Part shown: one piece after another, positions 55,188 to 64,000 of the stretch
How the letters are laid out: each line of letters opens with the position of its first letter
Position numbering within the stretch: the first letter of the stretch is position 1
Source of the DNA: Rhodosorus marinus
Lineage: Eukaryota; Rhodophyta; Stylonematophyceae; Stylonematales; Stylonemataceae
Direction: 5' to 3'
Assembly: GCA_029953675.1 (NCBI GenBank)
Contig: JAMWBK010000005.1
Location: forward strand, 992,001 to 1,056,000
DNA length: 64,000 nucleotides
Notes under the pieces: model-generated
Seen by the model: the letters and a program-made list of their open reading frames with translations, nothing else
Databases searched by the model: none
Told to the model about the DNA's origin: nothing
Translations under genes and position numbers: made by a program

Positions 55188-55656
55188 TCTTCGTCTTTAA
55201 ATTCCTTATCAAATGATTTTATACGCCAAATTCCTCCCCAGGGAAAGAAGAAAGGTCGCCGCTGAACCACCTCCTTCCCATCTCAACATATCCCTTTTCA
55301 ATCCCTTACCCACAAGTCGGCGAGATCCATCCCGTTGCGAGTAGGGGCTTGGACAGTGGGACAGAACCCTTGTTGTCCCACTCCCAACGTGGTGAGGAAT
55401 ATGAAAGTTGGATGACCAATGCCGGGAGTCATGGTATTGCTCGCTGAAGGTGATGGTGACGATAGGTTGCGGAGAGGTTGGAAGTCCTGAGGGTGGATGT
55501 GGGATTGGGTTTTAAGATGAGCGACAGCTCGTTCGTCTTGGTGTTGCGGTTTGGGTTTGCCAGTTCACGATGGAGTTGTTCTTTTTACTTAAGATTGGAT
55601 GGGGTGGCTGCGTCAAGACCCGTTGAAACGCAGGAAAAAGTACGTTAGTAATCAAG

Positions 55657-58231
55657 TTAGAAAGGAATGGCCTTCTTGAACTCCTCAAGGTTGCGCTGTT
55701 CGACGAAAGGTAGAAGGTCCAGCCTCGCATCTGCTACGAGCACTGTCCGCACATAGCTCCACACATGTGACGCGTCCGGGTTGAGTTCAAGGCCCCGTAG
55801 GTAGAATCTGACGGCGTGCTGCAGCTTTCCCTGGGATTCGTCCGAACGTTTCGTAAGAAGATTGTTGAGTGAGAATGTGCATGAGAAGCACGAGATTACA
55901 ACTGCGGTTCTGCAAAGTCAAGACGATACGAACCTGATTCGCATAGGACGTTCCGACATTCACCCATGCTCGTACATAACCAGGCTTCAGATCAACCGCT
56001 GTGCGATAGGCTTTCAAGGCCTCCTCATGATTCTCCCCGTTCGCAAATGTAGCTCCGAGGCGATTCCACAGTTTATAGTCGTTCCCGCTGAACTCAATAG
56101 CTTTCATGAAAGCATTCTGGCCTTCCTCGTACTCTCTGGACAAGTTGTATAGTACCCCAACAATCTAGAGGGAGGTTCACAAGGAACAACAGTTAACACG
56201 GCGGAAACCGGTGATACCAAGCACCGCACAAGAACTTGGATGACGGGTAAGCCTACTGAGTGCAATTCCGGGCTTTCTGGGTGGGCTCGCAGTGCTGCAA
56301 ACACCCTTTGCAGGAGTTCTCCGTGAGCTGAGAACTGATCGCTTGGATCCGACGCCGGGATTGAGGGTTGGAACCGCTGGTACTGCAACATAGATAGTGA
56401 CAACAAGAAATCTCAAAGGGTGAGCAAGACTGCGTCAATGCATTCCTAAATCGCACATCTTAGGTCGTCATGCAAAAAGAACTTACATCTGGGTGTAGAT
56501 CCAGCCACTGCTTAAGGTAGTCCAAAGCTCGGGACTGGTTCAACTCGTTTGCGTATGAAACTCCTAGTGAGAGAAGCGCGTCCATATGGCTCTCTCCGGT
56601 TTGTCCTATCTGCAAGCACCTGAAAGTACAAAACAGCCGTTCCCTGCTGAGTACTAGGGCACTTCTCTCATTGGCAGTTCGATAAGATTTAACGAAAACC
56701 CTTACCTCTTGAGGGCAGCGATGGCCTTCACGTCGTCGTCGCACTCCGCCTGGGCCTCGCCAAGAAGGTACCAGCCGCGCGAGTTCTCAGGCTCACTCTG
56801 GACGACAGCCTCCAAAGCAAGACTGGCCTCGACCATCTTCCCTTCCTCCAGCAGCCTCTCTGCCTCCACCATGGGATTTGGATGATTTTTGTACGGGTTG
56901 TTCTCGGCAAACTCGTACTCTGGCACTTCCGGGTCCTTTCAAGGATTCAACGAAGCATCTGTCAGCGGAGCTATCTCCAAGCTAGTGTAGCGACAAAGCG
57001 CGCATGGCCTACTCTTCCAAGGTGATGAAACAGAGCTTCCTCGTAGGATTCCTCCGCTCCCTCTAGCGAGGCAAACTCGTCTCCCCAGCTCTTCTCGTCA
57101 CCCAGTTCCTGAGCCCAATTCTGTTCCTTCTGATTCTTCTCCTGCGTAAACTGTGCAGCCAAATCGTTCTGGTTGGTCTTCTCCTCCTGCGCGAACTCAC
57201 TCGCCATGTCCCCTCCGCTTTCCTTCCAAAGACCTTCAGCATGGTTTGAGAAATTGTCGGTGGTGTTCGCAGCGTTTGCCGTTCTGGCTCGAGTCGCGGA
57301 AGCTGCAGAAGAACCCTATAGTAGAAAGACGAAGCGGCGCATGAGACCACAGCGACACACAAAAGCAAGGAGGAACAGGCGAATTGACTTACTCCAACTT
57401 GCATTCGGGAAAAGTGGCTAACCCAGTCGCCTCCTTCGCGTTGAAAGTCATCCGCCATTTGGGGCGGCGGAGCTCTGTGCACAGCAGTCCTTCCGGGCTG
57501 GTTAAAAGCTGACTCGAAGTCGCCCTCAAAATGAGGCGGCATCATTTGCCCTGCTGGTCTCGCCCTCATCATTGGCCCTGGTCCCGGCGCCATAACCGGC
57601 ACTGGCGGAGGTACCATACCCGACTGAATCTCATGGAGAAACTGGCCGACCTGAAGTATGGGATCGCATTAAAACATAGCAGCAGACTCAGTTGCTACCC
57701 CGTCAACTGGTTCCTTGCTTGCCCGTACGTAGGAACAGGAGAAACGCACCTCCCGCTCAACTAGTTCAGGATTGTTTCCATGCATTTCTACCGCAGCAGC
57801 ATACGCTCTTTGCTCAAGATTTCTCATTTCCGCAGGCGGCACCCCCGCAGAGTTGAAGGCGTTCTCAAAGTCCCGTTCAGCGGGATGAAGCCCGGGAGGA
57901 GGCATCATCTGACCAAGAGAAGGTCCCGGCGGTCCAGCGAATCTCCCAAGACGGCCTGGCGCCACCGGGGGCGGCATCGGTCTCGATGGCCCTGAACCGT
58001 CGCCTGGAAGTCCTGCAACGCAACAAATCGTTGAGAAGGCGAAGCCACACTGAAGAGAACACTACCAGGCAAGTCTACTTTACCTCGCTCATACTGTGCG
58101 CGTTCTTCAGGCTCATACAGAATAGAATTCGCGAGCCTCGCTAACGGGTTCACAGCCTGCGAGGACGATGAGCCCTCTGCGCCTTCCGGGGCGCACGCCG
58201 CGCCGCCAGTTACGAGCTCCCGCATCGACAT
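55657..58231 (-). CDS. PEX5: PEX5 peroxisomal targeting signal 1 receptor
   Basis: Nine exons on the minus strand: 58231-58084, 58012-57750, 57650-57393, 57315-57013, 56935-56706, 56619-56487, 56382-56257, 56164-55934 and 55830-55657. All phases fit and give 621 aa. The N-terminus MSMRELVTGGAACAPEGAEG holds a single early Cys (residue 13), the position used for recycling by monoubiquitination. The disordered half has docking motifs of the WxxxF/Y type (WVSHF and WGDEF), for PEX13/PEX14. The C-terminal half is the TPR domain that binds the SKL-type signal (AERLLEEGKMVEASLALEAV, GWYLLGEAQAECDDDVKAIA, LLSLGVSYANELNQSRALDY, LYNLSREYEEGQNAFMKAIE, LWNRLGATFANGENHEEALK) and the three-helix end (GKLQHAVRFYLRGLELNPD). 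The receptor shuttles between cytosol and peroxisome membrane. Length and order are typical. No separate PTS2-receptor-binding exon is evident. Confidence 0.95.
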
Positions 58232-59584
58232 CTGACCAACACTATTGAAGTAACAACCAAAACCGAGTGAAGCGCTCAAAGCCCCTCCCAAAACCTCAGC
58301 AACCCTAAAAGCAAACCAACTCAATCCACAAAACCCTCACCCAAATGCCCACTCCGGCAAATTCATTGATCTCGACACCTCTCAGAACCGCTTAAACAAG
58401 ACAAAGGCGGTACCCGGAAAGACCCAACAGACAGCCTCGCGACACAAATATTCCAATAGAGACCAATTCAGCAAAACACGCCTTCCTAAATCCCTCCACC
58501 CCCACCCTCTTCTTCTATATCAAGCCCAGAAGAAAAAAAGAAAAACCAAGCTCGCCACGTAGAAACAAAAACTAATATTCCTTTTCAAACCAGTTCAGTC
58601 AATCACGCAAACAATATATGTCTCATTCATACCTTCTAAATCCTATGCCTTTCATCCTGGCGCTTCCTCACCTCCCATCCACTTCCACAACGCATACCAA
58701 CCCTCACCTTCACCGTTTGCACTTCCACTCCTCGCGCAGAGCACACACAACAACTCCATTTCCATATTAAGAAAAACGATTAAAAAATCCCCCAACCGAA
58801 CTGCCGACCAAGAAAATCCAAAAACAAGGACATAGCAATGCAATGTATCCAAATTAAGGTACATATCATAAGCAAAACTCCAAAAAGTCAGATATCTTCA
58901 TAATTAAGAAGTATATTCTCCAAATTTAGGTATTGCTTAAGTGACGCGTGTTATTTATTAATTGGATCTACCTTCTCTAAATTTAGATACCTCAAAACAT
59001 ATAATATTTTGAGGACTGCGTTCTGAATCCTGTATTTTTTAATTGAAATGATATCTACGTTATAAACTTTTCATAAAACTTGTGCGTGTTTTCTGTGATT
59101 TTTTGTGTTCATCATGTTTTAGTGAACACCTGAGCAACCTCGGTTTTGGACAAGATAGGATCAGAATAAGAACAACCGTATCCATATCAGGAAACGGATA
59201 TCGAATTATGTTTTATTTCCTGTAATATAGTCGATGCCCATGCAAAATCTGGTAGCTATTAGTTGCAGATCGGTTTTGGATGTTTTATCGTTTCCAATGT
59301 TTGTTAAAAAAAACAGAGAAGAAAAGAGGATGCAGTGGGACACCATCCAGGGTGGGACAGAACCACAGAATACACCGCGACATGTGGGAGAAGGCAGAAT
59401 CACACGGCTTATCAGCGAGGATGGATGGAAAGCTTTCCGGTTCATAATTAAATTTTAAAACAAAACTGTTCAGGATCTATATAGCCTGTTAGGAAACGGG
59501 TTCACTAATGCTTCCTTTGCGATTTTGTCCCAAAAGTTGTTCATCCACCGTAACCGTTGTATAGAGCTTGCTGCGAGCACCCCT
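58232..59584. other. AT-rich spacer between PEX5 and SAL1
   Basis: PEX5 leader and intergenic DNA, with AT-rich sequence from 58,860 to 59,120. No gene is seen. Confidence 0.55.
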
Positions 59585-60967
59585 TCAAAGCACTTCCTTA
59601 ACGGCACTTATTACTGCTTCGTGAAATACTCCATTTGTTGCGACAATTCCTCTTTGATTTTTCATCTTTCTCCCCAGACCAAAGTCAAGCGGATGTCCGA
59701 TTCCATCTGTAACAGTTCCTCCAGCCTCCTCGATGACAACGCTCCTGTAGCAGATCACATGGACGTAGACACGAATGTTGAGCTGAAAATTCATCGAGAA
59801 CTGAGCACTTGTGTGTCACCTCACCCAGCGGCGTGATCCCAGATATTCTCTTCGTACCCCGCGCGTGGGAACCTCATGTATATTTGCCCATCTCCACGAG
59901 CAAGAGCGCCGTACTTGCACTGGGAATCCATCCGAAGTGGGGGTTCTTTCACTCCTAAAATAGAAGCAATCTTTGCCGATTGCTCAAAAGAGGAATGCGC
60001 AGATTCTACCGACTCCATGAACCTTGTTTGCAGACACACTCATCAGCCTCGAACTGTTTGAACTATCTTCTTTACGAGGTTCCATCGCGCAGCTCACCTG
60101 CAATCTGAGACGTCCTCCGTGGGCGACACCTTGATCTGTCTTGGTGCATGCGTTCCGTCCACCGGTACGCAAAATGCTCCGCTGCCGCGTTTAGCGTAGA
60201 ATACGCATCCAGTCCTAGTGGCATCGAAGGGAAGATTCGGGCATCCGAGAACTCCGAGCACAACCTGATTGTAAGAAGCTGGTTCAGCTGTCCTTATACT
60301 GCACTGGATGGTAGGGGTGCTCTATCACCTTGCCGCGGTCAAGAAGGCCTAGTGCTATACAATACTGCTGCATTCGCATGAATCCCTTGGTTCCATCGAC
60401 AGGATCAAGCACCCAGGTAAGTAGTGAGTCGCCTCCTCCGTAGCTGCCGAGGTCGATTGCACCGCAAATCTGGATGAAGTGGGTGCTACTTAGACGATAC
60501 GATCAATCAAATTCTGTGTTATTTCACTGTCCATTTTTCACCTGATTTTCACTCAGCTGGGGTCTACCGGGTAGAGCTGAGTTTACTGTATCCGTAACGT
60601 CCTTCAGTAGATCCGAGTTTTCCTTCAGTTGCGCAGACGTTTCCTCAGCAATGAACTTGAAGGTGCCATCATCAAGCTCTGACAAGATGAGAGCCTGAAC
60701 AGCAAAGTCAGCAACGGTAACCGGCGATGTGTCCATCTTCGAGAGCGTTCCTGTCTCCTGACGGAAACGCTTCTGAACCGTTTTGGACATCGAGCTTGCA
60801 ACTCGGACCACTGTTTGGAGTTTCAATAAGAGATGATCTATTACCACTTTACCAACTCAATATGCAGCCATGGATTGAGAGAATCCTCCCGACCTTCCCA
60901 AGGCATCGAAGAACTCTGCGCAGATCCTACCTGAGATAGCACTTTGGAGGAAATCCTCGTAGTTCAT
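59585..60967 (-). CDS. SAL1: 3'(2'),5'-bisphosphate nucleotidase, SAL1/HAL2 type
   Basis: Six exons on the minus strand: 60967-60931, 60810-60542, 60469-60329, 60264-60098, 60022-59825 and 59744-59585. All phases fit and give 323 aa. The protein is a lithium-sensitive inositol-monophosphatase-fold phosphatase that removes the 3' phosphate of PAP, a by-product of sulfotransfer reactions. Signature motifs are KMDTSPVTVADFAVQALI, FIAEETS, the metal-binding LDPVDGTKGFMR, VVLGVLGCPNLP, MDSQCKYGALARGDGQIYMR, the second metal motif IWDHAAG, and EEAGGTVTDGIGHPLDFG. Exon 3 begins at ICGAIDLGSYGGGDSLLTWV. The first exon encodes only 12 residues. It is divergent from the gene at 61132, with 164 bp between start codons. 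Confidence 0.93.
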
Positions 60968-61131
60968 CGTTCAAAGAAACTTCACAACGAACTAGCAACG
61001 CTCGAGAGGCACGAAGGATCAAGCCAAGGGTATACACAACATGAAGAACAAACCTAACCGCTCCTGATTGACCCGCTCCCGGCAGTGCCGATACGGGCAA
61101 TAGGCTTTCCCAGCGCTATCGTCAATCCTGA

Positions 61132-62517
61132 ATGGATCTGGATGAAAAGTTCTTCGACATCTTCGGGAGGTCGCTACCGAGACTTGACTCCTCCATGCTA
61201 CAGAAAATTCGTAGAGCCACAACCAGCCTCTTTTGGAAGTTTCAAGAGCTGGTGCTGGACATTCCAAAATATCCTCGTCCGCTCCGCGCGTACAAGAGCT
61301 CCTTTCAGCTTCGCGAGACAGGGGAGGTTCGGAAGGTGGTTGCCTGCAAGCGGGGTCAATGCCAAGCGCCGCGAGCTGGACTGGGAGTCATCGTTAGCAA
61401 CTTATCAATGCGTTCGTATGCTCATTGTCCGTTAAGAATAGTGCTCGACAAGTTTTTGGCGTGTGCTCAGCCCACTACACGTCACGTCCAGGCAAGAACT
61501 GGTCGTGATTTCGCGAGAGCTACGGCGGTCCGGTTGATCTTTCGGGAAGCAGAAGGAGTCAAAGAGGCACATGCCTTTTAGACCATCGCGTTTACTGAAA
61601 GCACCGGGAGCCTCTTACCTGAGAATGAAAGGCCACTCCCAGACTTGAAGAATGTTGGTCTTGGGGAGATTCCCGGTAAGCACATTCGTATTCATGCATG
61701 CTTTCTGTGTTGAGCTTAGCTCAAAACTCCCCGACTGAGGGCGTTTAGTCCAGCATTGGAGGTGCCATGACCCGAAACCGTCCAACTCCATGCTGGAGTA
61801 CCTCGGAGTTGTTGGGTGGTGGGAAGCGCACAGCCCCCGTTCTCCACATAGACTAGAAGAACTGAAGGTGGAGAAGTCCTACTTTCCGGACTCGGTTCAA
61901 CCTTTTCCAAGTTGCGACATCGTGGTCAGATTCAAAGCGGGAACGCGGAAGACTCTGCAAGTGGCGCTAGCAGGCGGATTGGAGCTGGAGGAGGCGTACC
62001 TCGACCGCGTCGTCCAACTCCTTTCGCCCCACAAACGCTGCTTTTCCCTCGCAGCCTTTGGTCTTCCGGGTTGCTGTTTTGCATCTGGAGCGCGATGTCG
62101 CCTGCGCCTGGAATTGTGGTCATCAAAAAAATTCCATGGATAGCAGGTAGCATTCTCTGAGTGATCCTTGGTCAACCCAGTTCTTCGGTTCTCCTCGTGC
62201 TCAGTTCACTGTTTTTTCGTCGTCACCAGGAGAATTCCGAGGTAGTTTTCGTCATCGTGAAGCGGGTGAATAACCCGCTTCCCTGTGGCCGGCTGTCTAC
62301 CCAGCGGAACCAGAAAGAGGACGTACAACTGCTTGCCTCTCTTGGGAGGGCCGGCTTTGTAGTGAAATACTATCCTCGCAATGCAAATGTTCTGAATGTG
62401 GTGCAGGAAATGACCTCGCCCACAGCGAATCCTACGTCTTTCCAAGGTTTCTTAGCTGTATTAAATGGACTCTCGCGGAGAATCTTCACTAGCAGTCAGC
62501 AACTCAGCGCCCACTAG
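61132..62517 (+). CDS. unidentified multi-exon gene divergent from SAL1
   Basis: I do not recognise this protein. Probable exons with GT-AG borders and matching phases are 61132-61392 (MDLDEKFFDIFGRSLPRLDS..., ending PRAGLGVI), 61582-61675 (TIAFTESTGSLLPENERPL...) and a third from 61749 (VQHWRCHDPKPSNSMLEYLG, CDIVVRFKAGTRKTLQVALA). A last exon appears to end at 62517 (SEVVFVIVKRVNNPLPCGRL, RAGFVVKYYPRNANVLNVVQ). The border between the third and last exons, somewhere in 61,980-62,230, cannot be fixed: several donors fit poorly. The start is the first ATG after the SAL1 promoter region. It probably shares a bidirectional promoter with SAL1. Its end is about 410 bp from the SKP1 stop on the other strand. 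Confidence 0.5.
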
Positions 62518-62930
62518 ACACCAGGAGATTAAATGAGATTGGGTCTCACGAATTCAACCCGCTTCGACAGTGAGATCCACTCTGCGAGGCAGTAAAGGAG
62601 TAAAACGCTATGGCGGTTAACATAGTGGCAGGTTCCTAGTCTCTCGGTCAAAATGTAACTCCAAACCAACGCGTTCTTGGGCGTAGCGTTTTCAACTAAA
62701 TCTCTTCACAGCATCTGAAACCGTTCTTAGCGCACCGATCTGGAAATGCGAATTTTCAAGAGAGAGCGACCGGGTCGTGTCATTGGATCCCAACGTAGCC
62801 AACAGACGCGAAAAAAGGATGCCAGGCATCGAGCGGTCGAAACAAAAATGCGGTTAATAGGAATTATATTCAAATTGTAGGCGCGGACCTAAACATCCAG
62901 TGAACGCCGTCCAACCGTTTCAAGGATCTA
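62518..62930. other. convergent intergenic region
   Basis: Presumed 3' UTRs of the preceding plus-strand gene and of SKP1. No gene is seen. Confidence 0.55.
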
Positions 62931-63419
62931 TTAGTCATCAACCTGCTGAACGACGTCAGACATCCACTTGTACTTTTTTCTGATTTCCGCCTTCTCAGCT
63001 TCAGTGAAGTCGTTCACGATTCCGAAAAGCTCTTGAATTTCTTCAGTACTCTTGCCCCTGATAAGCCCAGCAATTGCTTTGCATGCAAGATCAAACAGGT
63101 CCTGGATCAACAACTGATGCGCAATCTCCGCAAGCGGGAGAAGCACTTCCTTGTCAATCTTCACGAAGTCCTTGTCCCATTTCTTGATATCCTCTTCCGG
63201 GTAATCTCTCCGAAGCGCGTCGTAGTGGTACTGGCAATACTTGACCACCAACGCAAGAATCGCCGATTCGACGCGATTGAGAGGAACCACCTTCGCGTCC
63301 TCAGTCAAATCAGCAAGGGTATCGGCAACAATTTGAGATTTGATAGCCACACCGTAATCCACTTCAAACGCATCCCCTTCTTTGCTCACCAGCACTATCC
63401 TCCGCCCCGTCGTTGCCAT
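62931..63419 (-). CDS. SKP1: SKP1, SCF ubiquitin ligase adaptor
   Basis: An intronless ORF of 162 aa, almost exactly the usual length. The frame opens further upstream, but the first ATG gives MATTGRRIVLVSKEGDAFEV, the normal SKP1 beginning. The BTB/POZ-like fold (VIAxxS-type IKSQIVADTLADL, then VKYCQYHYDAL) is followed by the dimerisation/F-box-binding part (DKEVLLPLAEIAHQLLIQDL, FDLACKAIAGLIRGKSTEEI, and the terminal EEIQELFGIVNDFTEAEKAE and KYKWMSDV). SKP1 links cullin-1 to F-box proteins. The C-terminal end QQVDD is short and acidic where many family members end WAFE/WCEE-like, so the very tip is diverged. Confidence 0.95.
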   Translation of the reverse strand: MATTGRRIVLVSKEGDAFEVDYGVAIKSQIVADTLADLTEDAKVVPLNRVESAILALVVKYCQYHYDALRRDYPEEDIKKWDKDFVKIDKEVLLPLAEIAHQLLIQDLFDLACKAIAGLIRGKSTEEIQELFGIVNDFTEAEKAEIRKKYKWMSDVVQQVDD

Positions 63420-63549
63420 CTGTTTAACTCCCAACTGACACAACACACAGAAACACTAGTCAAATTTTAAAAAAATACAAAGCCTACTCTTCTCCTACCA
63501 TGACGCAATCCCTCCGTCACCTCCCCACATCCATCTAAAGCTTCCCACC

Positions 63550-63586
63550 AGCGGGTAGGACAGTTATATACCCTGTCCTACCCGCT
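63550..63586 (-). promoter_or_regulatory. 14-bp inverted repeat with a TATA element in the loop, upstream of SKP1
   Basis: Bases 63550-63563 (AGCGGGTAGGACAG) and 63573-63586 are exact reverse complements around a 9-base loop. On the SKP1 strand the loop reads GGTATATAA, a TATA-like sequence about 150 bp before the ATG. It probably marks the SKP1 promoter; the paired arms could be a dimer-binding site. Confidence 0.6.
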
Positions 63587-64000
63587 CGGTGCTCATTCGA
63601 TTCGATATCTCAAAACGTTTTAGGTAATGAAAATCCACACAAGACGTTTTTATTAGCAAAGTTCATAATAGAGGCTATGGATAAGTTTTATGGATAAATT
63701 ATAGGTTGTCTATGAATAATCGAACTATTTTGGTAACGTAGTAATTATTTAGGGAATTCAATCTATTTGTTTTTTCCGAAATTAGTAAGATGAAGAGTTA
63801 ATAATTGGCTGAGTTGAATATATCTTTTGGAAATAAATTAGGCTATTGTGTGAGGACGCGGTTGGGGAGGGGTTCTTCAGTTGGCGTACAAGGTATCTTC
63901 CTGTGTCCGCTAGGCGTCGCGGTGCTACGGCTAGCTCACCAGGGGGGGACCTGAAAGAGAGCAAATCATTACGCTTGCTCGATGACGTACTCTATATTTG
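63587..64000. other. AT-rich intergenic end of the window
   Basis: No gene is seen. AT-rich to about 63,850, then more balanced to the end. Confidence 0.5.

Noticed and set aside
57063-57617. Alternative minus-strand frames read through PEX5 introns
   Set aside because: They cross introns with good GT-AG borders and lose homology to PEX5 there; the spliced reading restores it.
63420-63446. SKP1 start upstream of 63419
   Set aside because: The upstream extension begins with GTG. The ATG at 63419 gives the usual SKP1 N-terminus and length.
1-64000. tRNA or rRNA genes
   Set aside because: I looked for T-arm sequences of the GGTTCGANNCC kind with matching acceptor stems and saw none that held up. 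A covariance search could still find one.

Overview
This is nuclear DNA from a eukaryote, most plausibly a unicellular alga or other protist. The support is GT-AG introns of about 60-215 bp that restore reading frames exactly, a peroxisomal import receptor, epsin, Ku70, SKP1 and a plant/protist-type SHAQKYF MYB factor, dense LINE remnants, and core promoters with TATA boxes. I cannot name the organism. A red alga or another member of Archaeplastida is only a guess. Genes on the right half use the standard genetic code.

The window has two unlike halves. Bases 1 to about 26,200 are a graveyard of non-LTR retrotransposons. At least three related families, called LINE-A, LINE-B and LINE-C here, carry a reverse transcriptase and, at the C-terminus, a CCHC zinc knuckle followed by a restriction-like endonuclease (D...D...K). 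Nearly all copies are 5'-truncated, frameshifted or internally deleted, and many are only the last 100-350 bp. Three intact, intronless genes sit among this debris, all for secreted proteins: an RTX-type calcium-binding nonapeptide-repeat protein (3106-4488), a diverged relative of it (11802-12893), and an astacin-like metalloprotease with EGF and C2 domains (15790-17376). The astacin has Asn where the third zinc-binding His should be.

Bases 27,000 to 64,000 hold conserved single-copy genes, mostly split by short introns: epsin (+), a phosphoribosyltransferase (+), a PH-domain protein kinase (-), Ku70 with a SAP domain (+), a SHAQKYF MYB factor (-), oligopeptidase B (+), a HAPSTR1-like protein (+), mitochondrial-type D-lactate dehydrogenase (-), PEX5 (-), a SAL1/HAL2 3'(2'),5'-bisphosphate nucleotidase (-), an unidentified multi-exon gene divergent from it (+), and SKP1 (-). 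Between them lie AT-rich, homopolymer-rich spacers, a LINE-C remnant near 48 kb, several old tandem duplications, and two related degraded sequences of unknown origin (about 24.9-25.4 kb and 37.5-38.0 kb).

The right-half genes do unrelated housekeeping jobs: endocytosis, purine salvage, DNA end joining, peroxisome import, sulfur/PAP metabolism and ubiquitin ligation. They show no operon-like organisation. The three secreted-protein genes on the left share secretion signals, lack of introns and, for two of them, TATA boxes close to the start codon. They may form a locus for extracellular, calcium-dependent proteins, but that is inference.
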